Notes under the pieces: model-generated | Seen by the model: only the letters and a program-made list of their open reading frames with translations | Database searches by the model: none | What the model was told of the DNA's origin: nothing | Program-made: the position numbers and the translations under genes | Shown here: piece by piece, positions 1-7,503 of the stretch | How positions within the stretch are numbered: position 1 is the stretch's first letter | How the letters are laid out: each line of letters begins with the position of its first letter | NCBI RefSeq assembly: GCF_050632405.1 | Contig: NZ_CP192601.1 | Coordinates: 4,278,001 to 4,342,000, forward strand | From: Roseococcus sp050632405 | GTDB lineage: Bacteria; Pseudomonadota; Alphaproteobacteria; Acetobacterales; Acetobacteraceae | Length of the DNA: 64,000 nucleotides | Direction: 5' to 3'

Positions 1-568
1 GGTTGAAGCAGCGGTCGAGCCAGGCCTTCACGCGGGTGTGCCCGCCCAGGTCGAACCTGTTCGCCCAGGCGCCGTAGAGCACGCCGGCCAGGTTGCAGTC
101 GGCGATGGTGAAGGTCTCGCCCAGCAGCCAGGGATGGGCGCCGAGCTGGCCTTCCAGCACGTCGAGCCGCGCGTTGAGCCCGGCGGCGCCGGCCGCGGCC
201 TGGCCCGGGTCGCGCTCCTCGGGCGGGCGGATATAGGTGTTGTAGGCCCATTGCATCGCCGCCGGCTCGGCCTCGGTCGCGGCCCAGAGCGTCCATTGCA
301 GGGCGCGGCTCGCATCGTCGCCCTTGGGCATGAGCGGCGCGCCGGCCTTGGCGGCCAGGTGCAGGTTGATGGCCAGGCTCTCGAAGAGCACGAGCGCGCC
401 ATCCTCCATCGCCGGGATCTTGCCGTTCGGGTTCACCTTGAGATGCTCGGGCGATTTGATGCCGGGGCCGAAGCCGATGGGGAGGATCTCATAGGCGAGG
501 CCCGCCTCCTCGGCGGCCCAGATGCAGCGGAAGGCGCGCGACTTGGGCGTGCCATGGATGCGGATCAT
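1..568 (-). CDS. Glutathione S-transferase family protein (C-terminus cut by window edge)
   Basis: The 189 visible residues begin MIRIHGTPKSRAFRCIWAAE and have the thioredoxin-like N-terminal GST domain. The NPNGKIPAMEDG segment carries the cis-proline loop, and LFESLAINLHLA matches the glutathione-contact strand (usually ES). An all-helical C-terminal domain follows, with LGETFTIADCNLAGVL as the N-capping box. Members of this family conjugate or reduce electrophiles with glutathione in the cytosol; the substrate cannot be told from sequence. Its ATG overlaps the stop of the preceding small membrane-protein gene (ATGA), so it is probably translationally coupled as the last visible gene of the ETF-QO operon. 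The frame is still open at base 1. Confidence 0.9.
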   Translation of the reverse strand, partial: MIRIHGTPKSRAFRCIWAAEEAGLAYEILPIGFGPGIKSPEHLKVNPNGKIPAMEDGALVLFESLAINLHLAAKAGAPLMPKGDDASRALQWTLWAATEAEPAAMQWAYNTYIRPPEERDPGQAAAGAAGLNARLDVLEGQLGAHPWLLGETFTIADCNLAGVLYGAWANRFDLGGHTRVKAWLDRCFN

Positions 569-768
569 GACTTCGAACCTTGCAGTTTGGCGGCGATGGA
601 TTTGGCGTGTTCGACGGTGCTGCGCTGGAAGCGCACCAGCAGCGCCGCCCAGATGATGAGCAGCAGCAGCCCCCAGAGGAAGCCGTAATGCGTCAGCGCC
701 ATGGCGGCGCAGACCACCCAGCCGAGCGAGAGCACCATGCCCTGCCGCAGGAGGGAAATGAGGCTCAT
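565..768 (-). CDS. Small membrane protein, 67 aa, unknown function
   Basis: The product starts MSLISLLRQGMVLSLGWVV and has two closely spaced hydrophobic stretches (about residues 9-26 and 29-44), then a basic, polar tail ending KSIAAKLQGSKS. That suggests a short inner-membrane hairpin protein. The start was chosen at 768 because the residues upstream in this frame are low-complexity and read like the shadow of the DoxX gene. It sits 10 bases after doxX and overlaps the GST start by four bases, which supports it as a real operon member. I do not recognise a family. Confidence 0.6.
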   Translation of the reverse strand: MSLISLLRQGMVLSLGWVVCAAMALTHYGFLWGLLLLIIWAALLVRFQRSTVEHAKSIAAKLQGSKS

Positions 769-778
769 GCGCGGAGCT

Positions 779-1159
779 TCATGACTTGCGGCGCGCGTCC
801 AGGCTCCAGGGGCCGGGGCCGGCGAAGACGAGATAGAGGAAGAGGAAGCAGAAGAGGATCGCCGCATCGCCGCCATTGCTGGTCGGCCAGAAGCTGCGCG
901 GCGCATGGGCGATGAAATAGGCGAAGGCCATCAGCCCCGACATCACGAAGGCGACCGGCCGCGTGAAGAGGCCGATGATGAGCAGCGCGCCGCCGATCAC
1001 CTCGAGCGTCGCGGCCGCCCCCAGCATGGAGAAGAGCTCGGGCGCGGGGCGGGGGGAGGGCGGGAAGCCGATCAGCTTCTGCGGCCCGTGCAGGAAGAAG
1101 AGCAGCCCCGCCACGATCCGCAGGATGCTCAGCATGTAGGGGGTGAAACGGTCGAGCAT
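779..1159 (-). CDS. DoxX family membrane protein
   Basis: A 126-residue protein with four predicted membrane segments. It begins MLDRFTPYMLSILRIVAGLL, then has the family signature FFLHGPQKLIGF. A glycine-rich second segment (EVIGGALLIIGLFTRPVA) and an FFLHG/AFAYFIAHA-type third region follow, with a WP..NGGD loop before the last helix, all as in DoxX/DoxD-like proteins. Family members are quinone-linked or redox-associated integral membrane proteins of mostly unproven role. Placement in an operon behind ETF-QO fits a quinone or electron-transfer context, but that is inference. The ATG overlaps the upstream stop (ATGA), indicating coupling. Confidence 0.87.
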   Translation of the reverse strand: MLDRFTPYMLSILRIVAGLLFFLHGPQKLIGFPPSPRPAPELFSMLGAAATLEVIGGALLIIGLFTRPVAFVMSGLMAFAYFIAHAPRSFWPTSNGGDAAILFCFLFLYLVFAGPGPWSLDARRKS

Positions 1160-1434
1160 CACGGCGTCTCCTCGGCATCCACCACCCGCTGCGCATGCAG
1201 GCGGAGATTGCCGCAATTGTTGCAGACCAGCGCATAGACCGGGACATGCGGCGGCGCGGAGGGGATGGTGCCGGCCTCGTCGATCATCGGCAGCGTGACC
1301 GACCAGCCCGGCCCGCCCACCAGCGTCCAGGCATTCTGCCCGCAGGCGGAGCAAGGCCCCTGCGCGCCGCGCTTGGGCAGGAAGGCGTTGATCTTCTCCG
1401 CGTCGCTGCGTGCGTCGGTCTTGGCATCGGCCAT
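1159..1434 (-). CDS. Hypothetical protein with paired CxxC motifs (zinc-ribbon-like), 91 aa
   Basis: The protein has CSAC (Cys28, Cys31) and CNNC (Cys71, Cys74), about 40 residues apart. This is a common spacing for a small zinc ribbon or rubredoxin-like metal site. The body between them is beta-rich (WTLVGGPGWSVTLPM). It has no signal peptide or membrane segment. It lies three bases downstream of the ETF-QO stop and overlaps the doxX start, so it is clearly in the same transcription unit. Function is unknown; a metal-binding regulatory or accessory protein is plausible. Confidence 0.7.
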   Translation of the reverse strand: MADAKTDARSDAEKINAFLPKRGAQGPCSACGQNAWTLVGGPGWSVTLPMIDEAGTIPSAPPHVPVYALVCNNCGNLRLHAQRVVDAEETP

Positions 1435-1437
1435 GCG

Positions 1438-3042
1438 CTACATCCCTCCGGGATAATTGGGGCCGCCACCCCCCTCGGGCGTCTTCCAGTCGATGTTCTG
1501 CGACGGGTCCTTGATGTCGCAGGTTTTGCAATGGACGCAATTCTGCGCGTTGATGACAAGCGCGGGCTTGCCCTCCTCGATGCCGACCGCCTCATAGACG
1601 CCGGCCGGGCAGTAGCGGCTCTCCGGGCTCGCATAGCGTTCCCAGTTCTCGCCCAGCCACTTGGACGGGTCGCGCAGCACGAGATGCGCGGGCTGGTTCT
1701 CCTCGTGGTTCGTGTTCGAGAGGAACACCGAGGAGAGGCGGTCGAAGCTCAGCACCCCATCGGGCTTGGGGTAGGCGATGCGCGGCGCATCAGCCGCGGC
1801 CTTGAGCTGGCTGTGGTCATGATGGTGGCCCATGGTCCAGGGCGCCTTGCCCTTGAAGACGTAGGTGTCGAGCGCCGCATTCACCATGCCGCCCCAGAAG
1901 CCGAACTTGGCGAAGCCCGGGCGGATGTTCCGCACCCCCTCCAGCTCGGACCAGAGCCAGGATTGCCGCAGCAGGCCCGGATAGGCCTCGATCCCCTCGC
2001 CCGCGATGGCCTCCGCCGCCACCATGCCGGACTTCATGGCGAGGTGTGTGCCCTTGATCTTGGGCACGTTGAGGAAGCCCGCCGTGTCGCCGATCAGCGC
2101 GCCGCCCGGGAAGGTGAGCTTCGGGATGGACTGGAAGCCGCCCTCGTTCAGCGCGCGCGCGCCGTAGGAGATGCGCTTGCCGCCGGCCAGCATGGGGGCG
2201 ACCGCCGGATGGTGCTTGAAGCGCTGGAACTCCTCGAAGGGGGAGAGCCAGGGGTTGGGGTAGTCGAGGCCCACGACGAAGCCCACGCTCACCAGGTTCT
2301 CGCCGAACATGTAGAGCCAGGAGCCGCCATAGGTGTCGGTGGACAGCGGCCAGCCGGCGCTGTGCCAGATCAGGCCGGGCTTGTGGTTCTCCTTCGGGAT
2401 TTCCCACAGCTCCTTGATGCCGATCGCGTAGGTCTGCGGATCGCATTCGGCGCGGAGGTTGAAGGTGTCGAAGAGCTTCTTGGTCAGGCTGCCGCGGCAG
2501 CCCTCGGCGAAGAGCGTGGTGGTGGCGCGCAGCTCCATCCCAGGCTGGTAGTCGGCACCCTTGGTGCCATCCTTCACGATGCCCATGACGCCGGCGACGA
2601 CGCCCTTCACCACCCCATCCTCGATGATGGTCTCCGACGCCGCGAAGCCCGGATAGATCTCGACGCCCAGCGCCTCGGCCTTGGCACCCAGCCAGCGGGC
2701 CACATTGCCGAGGGAGACGATGTAGTTGCCCTCATTGTGCATCTGCGGGGGCGTCGGCAGCTTGAAGGCCTTGGTCTCCGTCAGCAGCATGAAGCGGTCC
2801 TCGCCGGCGGGCGTGGCCAGCGCCGGCGGGTCCTCGCGCCAGTCGGGCAGGAGCTCGTCCAGCGCGCGGGGTTCGAGCACGGCGCCCGAGAGGATATGCG
2901 CGCCGACCTCGCCGCCCTTCTCGACCACGCAGACGCTCATCTCGGGGTTGAGCTGCTTCAGGCGGATCGCGGCGGCGAGGCCCGCCGGACCCGCGCCGAT
3001 GATCAGCACATCGAATTCCATCGCTTCGCGTTCTTCGCTCAT
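1438..3042 (-). CDS. Electron transfer flavoprotein-ubiquinone oxidoreductase (ETF-QO)
   Basis: A 534-residue flavoprotein that passes electrons from reduced ETF to the membrane quinone pool, linking fatty-acid and amino-acid oxidation to respiration. The FAD-binding dinucleotide motif is near the N-terminus (DVLIIGAGPAGLAAAIRL). The quinone/FAD middle domain includes GDTAGFLNVPKIKGTHLAMK. The C-terminal [4Fe-4S] ferredoxin-like domain has the cysteines in NCVHCKTCDIKDPSQNIDW. Length is normal for the family. The ATG at 3042 (MSEEREAMEFD) was preferred over one seven codons upstream because an AAGGG-type ribosome site precedes it. It is divergent from the UDG gene, with about 90 bp for both promoters, and heads a five-gene operon. 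Confidence 0.96.
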   Translation of the reverse strand: MSEEREAMEFDVLIIGAGPAGLAAAIRLKQLNPEMSVCVVEKGGEVGAHILSGAVLEPRALDELLPDWREDPPALATPAGEDRFMLLTETKAFKLPTPPQMHNEGNYIVSLGNVARWLGAKAEALGVEIYPGFAASETIIEDGVVKGVVAGVMGIVKDGTKGADYQPGMELRATTTLFAEGCRGSLTKKLFDTFNLRAECDPQTYAIGIKELWEIPKENHKPGLIWHSAGWPLSTDTYGGSWLYMFGENLVSVGFVVGLDYPNPWLSPFEEFQRFKHHPAVAPMLAGGKRISYGARALNEGGFQSIPKLTFPGGALIGDTAGFLNVPKIKGTHLAMKSGMVAAEAIAGEGIEAYPGLLRQSWLWSELEGVRNIRPGFAKFGFWGGMVNAALDTYVFKGKAPWTMGHHHDHSQLKAAADAPRIAYPKPDGVLSFDRLSSVFLSNTNHEENQPAHLVLRDPSKWLGENWERYASPESRYCPAGVYEAVGIEEGKPALVINAQNCVHCKTCDIKDPSQNIDWKTPEGGGGPNYPGGM

Positions 3043-3133
3043 CCCGACCACCCTTCGCGGCAAATTCCGTGGGGGGCGAACCTAGACGAACCGCCGGTTT
3101 CGCGGAACCCGCATGACACGGTAGAAGGAGGCC

Positions 3134-3949
3134 ATGGCGAACCCTTCCGAGCATCTCGCGCTGCTGGCCGCCCTGCGGTGGCAGATCGCCATGGGCGCCG
3201 ACGAGGCGATCCTGGAGACGGCGGCCCCCCGCGCGCGCAAGCCGGCCGCGCTCCAGCCGGAACGGCCCGCGGCCGCCCCGGAGGCAACGCCGCGCGCCGC
3301 CGCGCCCCGCAAGGCGACCCCGCATGGCGAAGCCGCGGCCGCGCTGGCCGGGACGGCCAACACGCTCGAGGAACTGCGCGAGGCGATGGCCGGCTTCACC
3401 GGCAGCCCGCTCCGCGAGACCGCGACGAACCTGGTCTTCAGCGATGGCGTGCCGGGAGCGCCGGTCATGGTGATCGGCGAGGCGCCGGGCGCGGAGGAGG
3501 ACCGGCAGGGCAAGCCCTTCGTCGGCGCCTCGGGCCAGCTGCTGGATCGCATGTTCGCGAGCGTCGGCCTCAGCCGTGCCGAGAGCCTCTACATCACCAA
3601 CATCCTGCCTTTCCGCCCGCCCGGAAACCGCACGCCGACGGATGCGGAAATCGCGCTCTTCCTGCCCTTCGTGCTGCGTCATGTGGCGCTCGCGAAGCCG
3701 CGCCTCCTCGTGCTGGCGGGCGGCGTCGCGGCGAAGGGCGTTCTTCAATCGCGGGAGGGGATCACCCGCCTGCGCGGTCGCTGGCACCAAGTATCAATAC
3801 TTGGCGGCGAAGTATTGATGGCATTGCCAACCCTCCATCCCGCCTATCTCCTTCGCAACCCTATCGCCAAGCGTGATGCCTGGGCCGATCTGCTGATGTT
3901 GCGGCGCGCCATGAATGATGGCGGCATTGGGGCACAGGAAAAACCTTAA
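3134..3949 (+). CDS. Uracil-DNA glycosylase, family 4-like, lacking all cysteines
   Basis: A 271-residue protein. Residues 1-75 are an Ala/Pro-rich extension and the catalytic domain follows. Visible motifs are VMVIGEAPGAEEDRQGKPFVG (uracil pocket, motif 1), YITNILPFRPPGNRTP, and LPTLHPAYLLRNP (motif 2, DNA-intercalation loop). The role is excision of uracil from DNA. Classical family 4 enzymes ligate a [4Fe-4S] cluster with four cysteines; this protein has none. The usual G-C-P/S-L site reads FTGSPL and the usual Cys after the PPGNR segment is Phe (EIALFLPF). A strong AAGGAGG site precedes the ATG. An AT-rich, rare-codon palindrome lies inside the gene at 3793-3819. Confidence 0.88.
   Translation: MANPSEHLALLAALRWQIAMGADEAILETAAPRARKPAALQPERPAAAPEATPRAAAPRKATPHGEAAAALAGTANTLEELREAMAGFTGSPLRETATNLVFSDGVPGAPVMVIGEAPGAEEDRQGKPFVGASGQLLDRMFASVGLSRAESLYITNILPFRPPGNRTPTDAEIALFLPFVLRHVALAKPRLLVLAGGVAAKGVLQSREGITRLRGRWHQVSILGGEVLMALPTLHPAYLLRNPIAKRDAWADLLMLRRAMNDGGIGAQEKP
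3793..3819. repeat. Perfect 10-bp inverted repeat inside the UDG gene
   Basis: ATCAATACTT at 3793-3802 is matched by its exact complement AAGTATTGAT at 3810-3819, across a 7-base GC loop. A second, overlapping palindrome (CCAAGTAT and ATACTTGG around a CA centre, about 3787-3804) shares the left arm, so the region can pair in two ways. In the reading frame it gives codons that are very rare in this window (CAA GTA TCA ATA CTT). It may be a mobile palindrome tolerated within the coding sequence or an in-gene regulatory hairpin. Confidence 0.7.
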
Positions 3950-4041
3950 CGTCAGGATTGCCACCCGCGTGACCGATTAAGGACGGCTCGGAAAATCAAC
4001 ACTTGCTTTGCCAGCGAAGCCTGGGTTAGGGGAGCCGCGTC

Positions 4042-5853
4042 ATGCGAGCGCTGCGCCCCATGGCCCGCACCTTGCCCGGCGTTATTGCCGGCCTTCTCTG
4101 CCTCGGCGCCGGGTTCAGCCCGGCCACCGCCCAGCGGGCCCAAGACCAGACCGCCCCTTTCCAGGTGCGGACACGAACGCCCCCCGGCCCAGCCGTGGCT
4201 CCGGGCCTGCCCCAGCCCATGGGGCAGGCCGATGCCGCGCGGATGCGCCGCGCCTTCGAGGCACAGGCGAGTGGCGACATCGCCACCGCCATCCGCGAGG
4301 CGGAGGGCCTGGATGACCGCCGCCTGATGGGCCATCTGCTGGCCGACCGCTATCATCGCGGCGAGCCCGGCCTCAACGAACTCCAGGCCTGGCTCGCCGA
4401 TTTCGCCGACCTGCCCGACGCTCCGCTGTTGCATGAGGCGCTGCTCCGCCTCCTCCCGCGCGGCGCCGCCGCCCCGCCCCCGCCCAGCCAGCCCGACACC
4501 ATGGCGGATCTCCTCCCCGAGGATCGCGCCCCGGCCGAAACCAGCTTTACCCGCGATGCCGCCCTGGAACGTGCCGTCCAGGCGCGCATCAATGACGGCA
4601 ACCTTGATGCGGCGCTGGCCCTGATCCATGCCCGGCGCGGCCTTTCCAACACCTATCTCGGCCAACTCAAGGCCGAGATGGCGCAATCCCTCTTCCGCCA
4701 GGGTCGCGACGCCGAGGCCTGGACCATCGCGCAGGAGGGGATGCGCCTCGCGCCCCAGAATGCGCTGGTGGCCTATCAGGCCGGGCTCTCGGCCTGGGGC
4801 ATGCAGAATTACGAGAGCGCCTACCACGCCTTCGAGCGCGCGGCCCGCAACGAGCAGGCGCCGCCCACCCTGCGCGCCGCGGCCGCCTTCTGGACCGCCC
4901 GCGCCGCCGTCCGTGCCCGCCGGCCCGCCCAGTACGTGCCCTGGATGCTCCAGGCGGCGCAGGAGCCGCGCACCTTCCATGGCATGATCGCCCGCCGCAG
5001 CCTGGGCCTGCCGCCCGGCCTGGTCTGGGAGCGCGACGTGGCCAACGAGGCCCGCGCCCAGGGCTTGGCCGAGACGGCCGGCGGCTGGCGCGCGCTGGCG
5101 CTGCTGCAGATCGGGCAGCGCGACCGCGCCGAGGCGGAACTGCGCCTGTTGCAGCGCCGCACCCGCAACAACCCGGCGGTGACGCAGGGCATCCTCGCCG
5201 TCGCGCAGCAGGCCAATATGCCGGGCCCGGCGGCCCAGGTGGCGACGGCGGCGCAGCTTGAGGATGGCCGGGCGCGGGATGGCGCCCGCTTTCCTCTGCC
5301 CGTCCTGCTGCCCAATGGCGGGTTCCGCATGGACCCCTCACTGCTCTACGCGTTGGCGCTGCAGGAAAGCCGCTTCGATTCCAGCGCCGTCAGCCGGGCC
5401 GGGGCGCGCGGCATCATGCAGCTCATGCCCGCCACGGCCAGCTATGTGGCCAACGATCCCTCGCTCCGGGGCGAGGCGGTGGAGCGCCTGCATGATCCGG
5501 GCCTGAGCCTCGAGCTCGGCCAGCGCTATATGCATTACCTGGCCCGGCACGAGGCGGTGCGGGGCGATCTGATCCGGCTGCTCGCCGCCTACAATGCGGG
5601 GCCGGGCAATCTCAACCGCTGGCTGCCGGCCGCGCAGCGCCGGGCCGACCCGCTGCTCTTCATCGAGAGCATCCCGGTTCACGAAACCCGCAGCTTCGTC
5701 ACCCGCGTCCTGACCTTCAGCTGGATCTACGCCCACCGCCTGGGCCTGCCGACTCCCTCGCTCGACCAGATCGCGGGCGGCGGCTTCCCGGCCTTCGCGA
5801 GCGTGGAGGAGGTCACGGCCATGTTGCGCATGACCTCCGCCCGGTCCAATTGA
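4042..5853 (+). CDS. Soluble lytic murein transglycosylase (Slt70-like)
   Basis: A 603-residue periplasmic enzyme that cleaves peptidoglycan glycan strands with formation of 1,6-anhydromuramic acid. It has a signal peptide (MRALRPMARTLPGVIAGLL to about ATAQ, residue 31). A long alpha-helical superhelix typical of Slt70 follows (about 60-400, with TPR-like segments such as QAGLSAWGMQNYESAYHAFE). The catalytic SLT domain is at about 430-590: ALALQESRFDSSAVSRAGA contains the catalytic Glu, followed by GIMQLMPATA and AAYNAGPGNLNRW. A second in-frame ATG at 4060 would give a shorter leader. The moaB gene starts five bases after its stop. Confidence 0.94.
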   Translation: MRALRPMARTLPGVIAGLLCLGAGFSPATAQRAQDQTAPFQVRTRTPPGPAVAPGLPQPMGQADAARMRRAFEAQASGDIATAIREAEGLDDRRLMGHLLADRYHRGEPGLNELQAWLADFADLPDAPLLHEALLRLLPRGAAAPPPPSQPDTMADLLPEDRAPAETSFTRDAALERAVQARINDGNLDAALALIHARRGLSNTYLGQLKAEMAQSLFRQGRDAEAWTIAQEGMRLAPQNALVAYQAGLSAWGMQNYESAYHAFERAARNEQAPPTLRAAAAFWTARAAVRARRPAQYVPWMLQAAQEPRTFHGMIARRSLGLPPGLVWERDVANEARAQGLAETAGGWRALALLQIGQRDRAEAELRLLQRRTRNNPAVTQGILAVAQQANMPGPAAQVATAAQLEDGRARDGARFPLPVLLPNGGFRMDPSLLYALALQESRFDSSAVSRAGARGIMQLMPATASYVANDPSLRGEAVERLHDPGLSLELGQRYMHYLARHEAVRGDLIRLLAAYNAGPGNLNRWLPAAQRRADPLLFIESIPVHETRSFVTRVLTFSWIYAHRLGLPTPSLDQIAGGGFPAFASVEEVTAMLRMTSARSN

Positions 5854-5858
5854 TCGGC

Positions 5859-6386
5859 ATGCCGATCGACCCAAACCGCACCTTCCTGCCCGTGAACATC
5901 GCCGTGCTGACGGTGAGCGACACGCGCGACCTGAGCACCGACCGTTCGGGCGAGACCCTGCAATCGCGCATCGAGGCTGCGGGCCATCGCTGCATCGCGC
6001 GCGAGATCCTGCGCGACGAGGCCGACCTGATCGAGGCGCAGCTGCGCGCCTGGATCGCCGACCCGATGGTGGATTGCGTGATCACGACGGGTGGGACCGG
6101 CATCACCGGCCGCGACGTGACGCCGGAGGCCTTCAAGCGCGTCATGGAGAAGGAGATCGAGGGCTTCGGCGAGCTGTTCCGCATGCTGAGCTACCAGAAG
6201 ATCGGTACCTCCACGATGCAGTCCCGCGCGCTGGGTGGCGTGGCGCACGGCACCTACATGTTCGCCCTGCCGGGCAGCACCGGCGCCTGCAAGGACGCCT
6301 GGGACGACATCCTGATCTGGCAGCTCGATGCGCGGCACCGTCCGTGCAATCTGGTCGAACTCATGCCGCGGCTGATGGAGAAGTAG
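5859..6386 (+). CDS. moaB: Molybdopterin adenylyltransferase, MoaB type
   Basis: A 175-residue MoaB/MogA-fold protein that adenylates molybdopterin before metal insertion in molybdenum-cofactor synthesis. The hallmark nucleotide/cofactor motifs are ITTGGTGITGRDVTPEAF, SYQKIGTSTMQSRALGG and MFALPGSTGACKDAWDDIL. The start was set at the ATG 5859 (MPIDPNRTFLPVNI); a TTG three codons upstream overlaps the transglycosylase stop. It lies 5 bp after that stop, so it may share its transcript. Other molybdenum-cofactor genes (moaC, moeA) lie 3 kb downstream. A structured intergenic element begins just after its stop codon. Confidence 0.94.
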   Translation: MPIDPNRTFLPVNIAVLTVSDTRDLSTDRSGETLQSRIEAAGHRCIAREILRDEADLIEAQLRAWIADPMVDCVITTGGTGITGRDVTPEAFKRVMEKEIEGFGELFRMLSYQKIGTSTMQSRALGGVAHGTYMFALPGSTGACKDAWDDILIWQLDARHRPCNLVELMPRLMEK

Positions 6387-6389
6387 TCC

Positions 6390-6434
6390 GAGCCCGATCG
6401 CCCTGGCGCCTGCGCTGGGGCGTGAATCGGTCTC
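6390..6434 (+). repeat. Structured intergenic element, copy 1 (convergent junction moaB / TPR gene)
   Basis: The outer arms GAGCCCGAT (6390-6398) and ATCGGTCTC (6426-6434) pair with one mismatch. The inner arms 6399-6408 and 6413-6422 pair over ten positions, including two G-T pairs, around a four-base loop. An unpaired TGA (6423-6425) sits only on the 3' side between the two stems. Copies with the same plan occur at 11214, 22486 and 24988. No T-tract follows, so it is not a standard intrinsic terminator. Confidence 0.65.
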
Positions 6435-6445
6435 GCAGATGCATT

Positions 6446-7294
6446 CTACCGCCGCTGCGGGCCCAATTCGTTCAGCTGGATGTTCTGCGCGGCCAGGTCG
6501 GCCGCCATGCTGTCCGGCGCGATCTGGATGGCGCGTTGCCAGTCGTTGCGGGCCCCCGTCACGTCGCCGCGCAGCTGGCGCAGGATGCCGCGCTCCAGCA
6601 GCGCCTCGGGGTTGTCGGGCGTCAGCACCAGGGCGCGCTCCACTGCCACGAAGGCCTGGTCCACGCGCTCCAGGTGGCGCAGGGCCGCCGCGCGCAGCAC
6701 CCAGGCCTCGGCGCGCTCGGGCTCCAGCGCCAGGGCGGAATCGAGATCCTCGATGGATTCGCGGTAGCGCTGCATCGAGGCCAGCACGACGGAGCGGTCC
6801 ACCAGCAGTTCCACATCCTGCGGCGCCAGCGTCAGCGCGATGGTGACGGCGGCGAAGGCGCGGTTCGGGTCGCCCGCCATCATCCAGGCCTGCGAGGCCT
6901 GGCCGAACACCGCCGCGCGCGCGAGGCCGCCCGCGCGGCTCGCCGCCCCCAGCCGCTCCAGCCGTTCGGCCGCGCGGTCGGGCTCACCCAGGCCGAGCAG
7001 GGCGAGGGCGATGCAATGCCGCGCGCCATCGCCGCCGCCCGTCGCGTCCCAGGCCTGGGCGAAGCGCATCGCCTCCTCCGGGTCATCGCGCAGGAGGGAG
7101 AGGCAGCGGTCGTAATCCGCGCCGTCGGCCAGGCGCGGCATTTCGGGCGGCAGGGGCAGGTTGTCGGGCAGGGTGAGCGTGGCGGCCGGGCCGGCGCCCA
7201 CGGGCTGCGGCGCGGGTTCGCGCATCCAATAGGCGCCGCCGCCCACGCCCGCGGCCACCACGACGCCCAGCCCGATCAGAATAAGTTTCCGCAC
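6446..7294 (-). CDS. Membrane-anchored TPR-repeat protein
   Basis: A 282-residue protein with one N-terminal membrane anchor (KLILIGLGVVVAAGVGGGAYW, residues about 3-23), a proline-rich linker, then tetratricopeptide-like helices filling the rest. The clearest are in the C-terminal half: VDRSVVLASMQRYRESIEDLDSAL, then AWVLRAAALRHLERVDQAFVAVERAL, then ALLERGILRQLRGDVTGARNDW. TPR arrays are protein-binding scaffolds, so a periplasmic assembly role is likely. The C-terminal half resembles the TPR part of CcmI/CycH cytochrome c maturation proteins, but no ccm genes are nearby. It is divergent from trpD; 7295-7503 holds the two promoter regions and no gene. Confidence 0.75.
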   Translation of the reverse strand: MRKLILIGLGVVVAAGVGGGAYWMREPAPQPVGAGPAATLTLPDNLPLPPEMPRLADGADYDRCLSLLRDDPEEAMRFAQAWDATGGGDGARHCIALALLGLGEPDRAAERLERLGAASRAGGLARAAVFGQASQAWMMAGDPNRAFAAVTIALTLAPQDVELLVDRSVVLASMQRYRESIEDLDSALALEPERAEAWVLRAAALRHLERVDQAFVAVERALVLTPDNPEALLERGILRQLRGDVTGARNDWQRAIQIAPDSMAADLAAQNIQLNELGPQRR

Positions 7295-7503
7295 GCGGCC
7301 AACCTACAGCAAAGGGCGAGGCGAGGGAATCGCCGAGCGGCGCGGAGCAGGGCATGTGCCGCCGCCACGCGAACGGGGGCTGCCCGTCGCATCAGGGAGC
7401 GGATTCGACGCCATGCCCTTCTATGGCGCATTTTGGGACGGGCGACCATGCGCCCTATAAGGGGAGGCGCGTCGCGCCAGGAAGCAAAGGTCACACAGTC
7501 CGG

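Noticed and set aside
1195..3876. An 893-codon plus-strand frame across the ETF-QO gene and the UDG start
   Set aside because: It is a high-GC shadow of the minus-strand ETF-QO gene, which has full motif support; the product is Arg/Gly/Ala/His-rich without domains.
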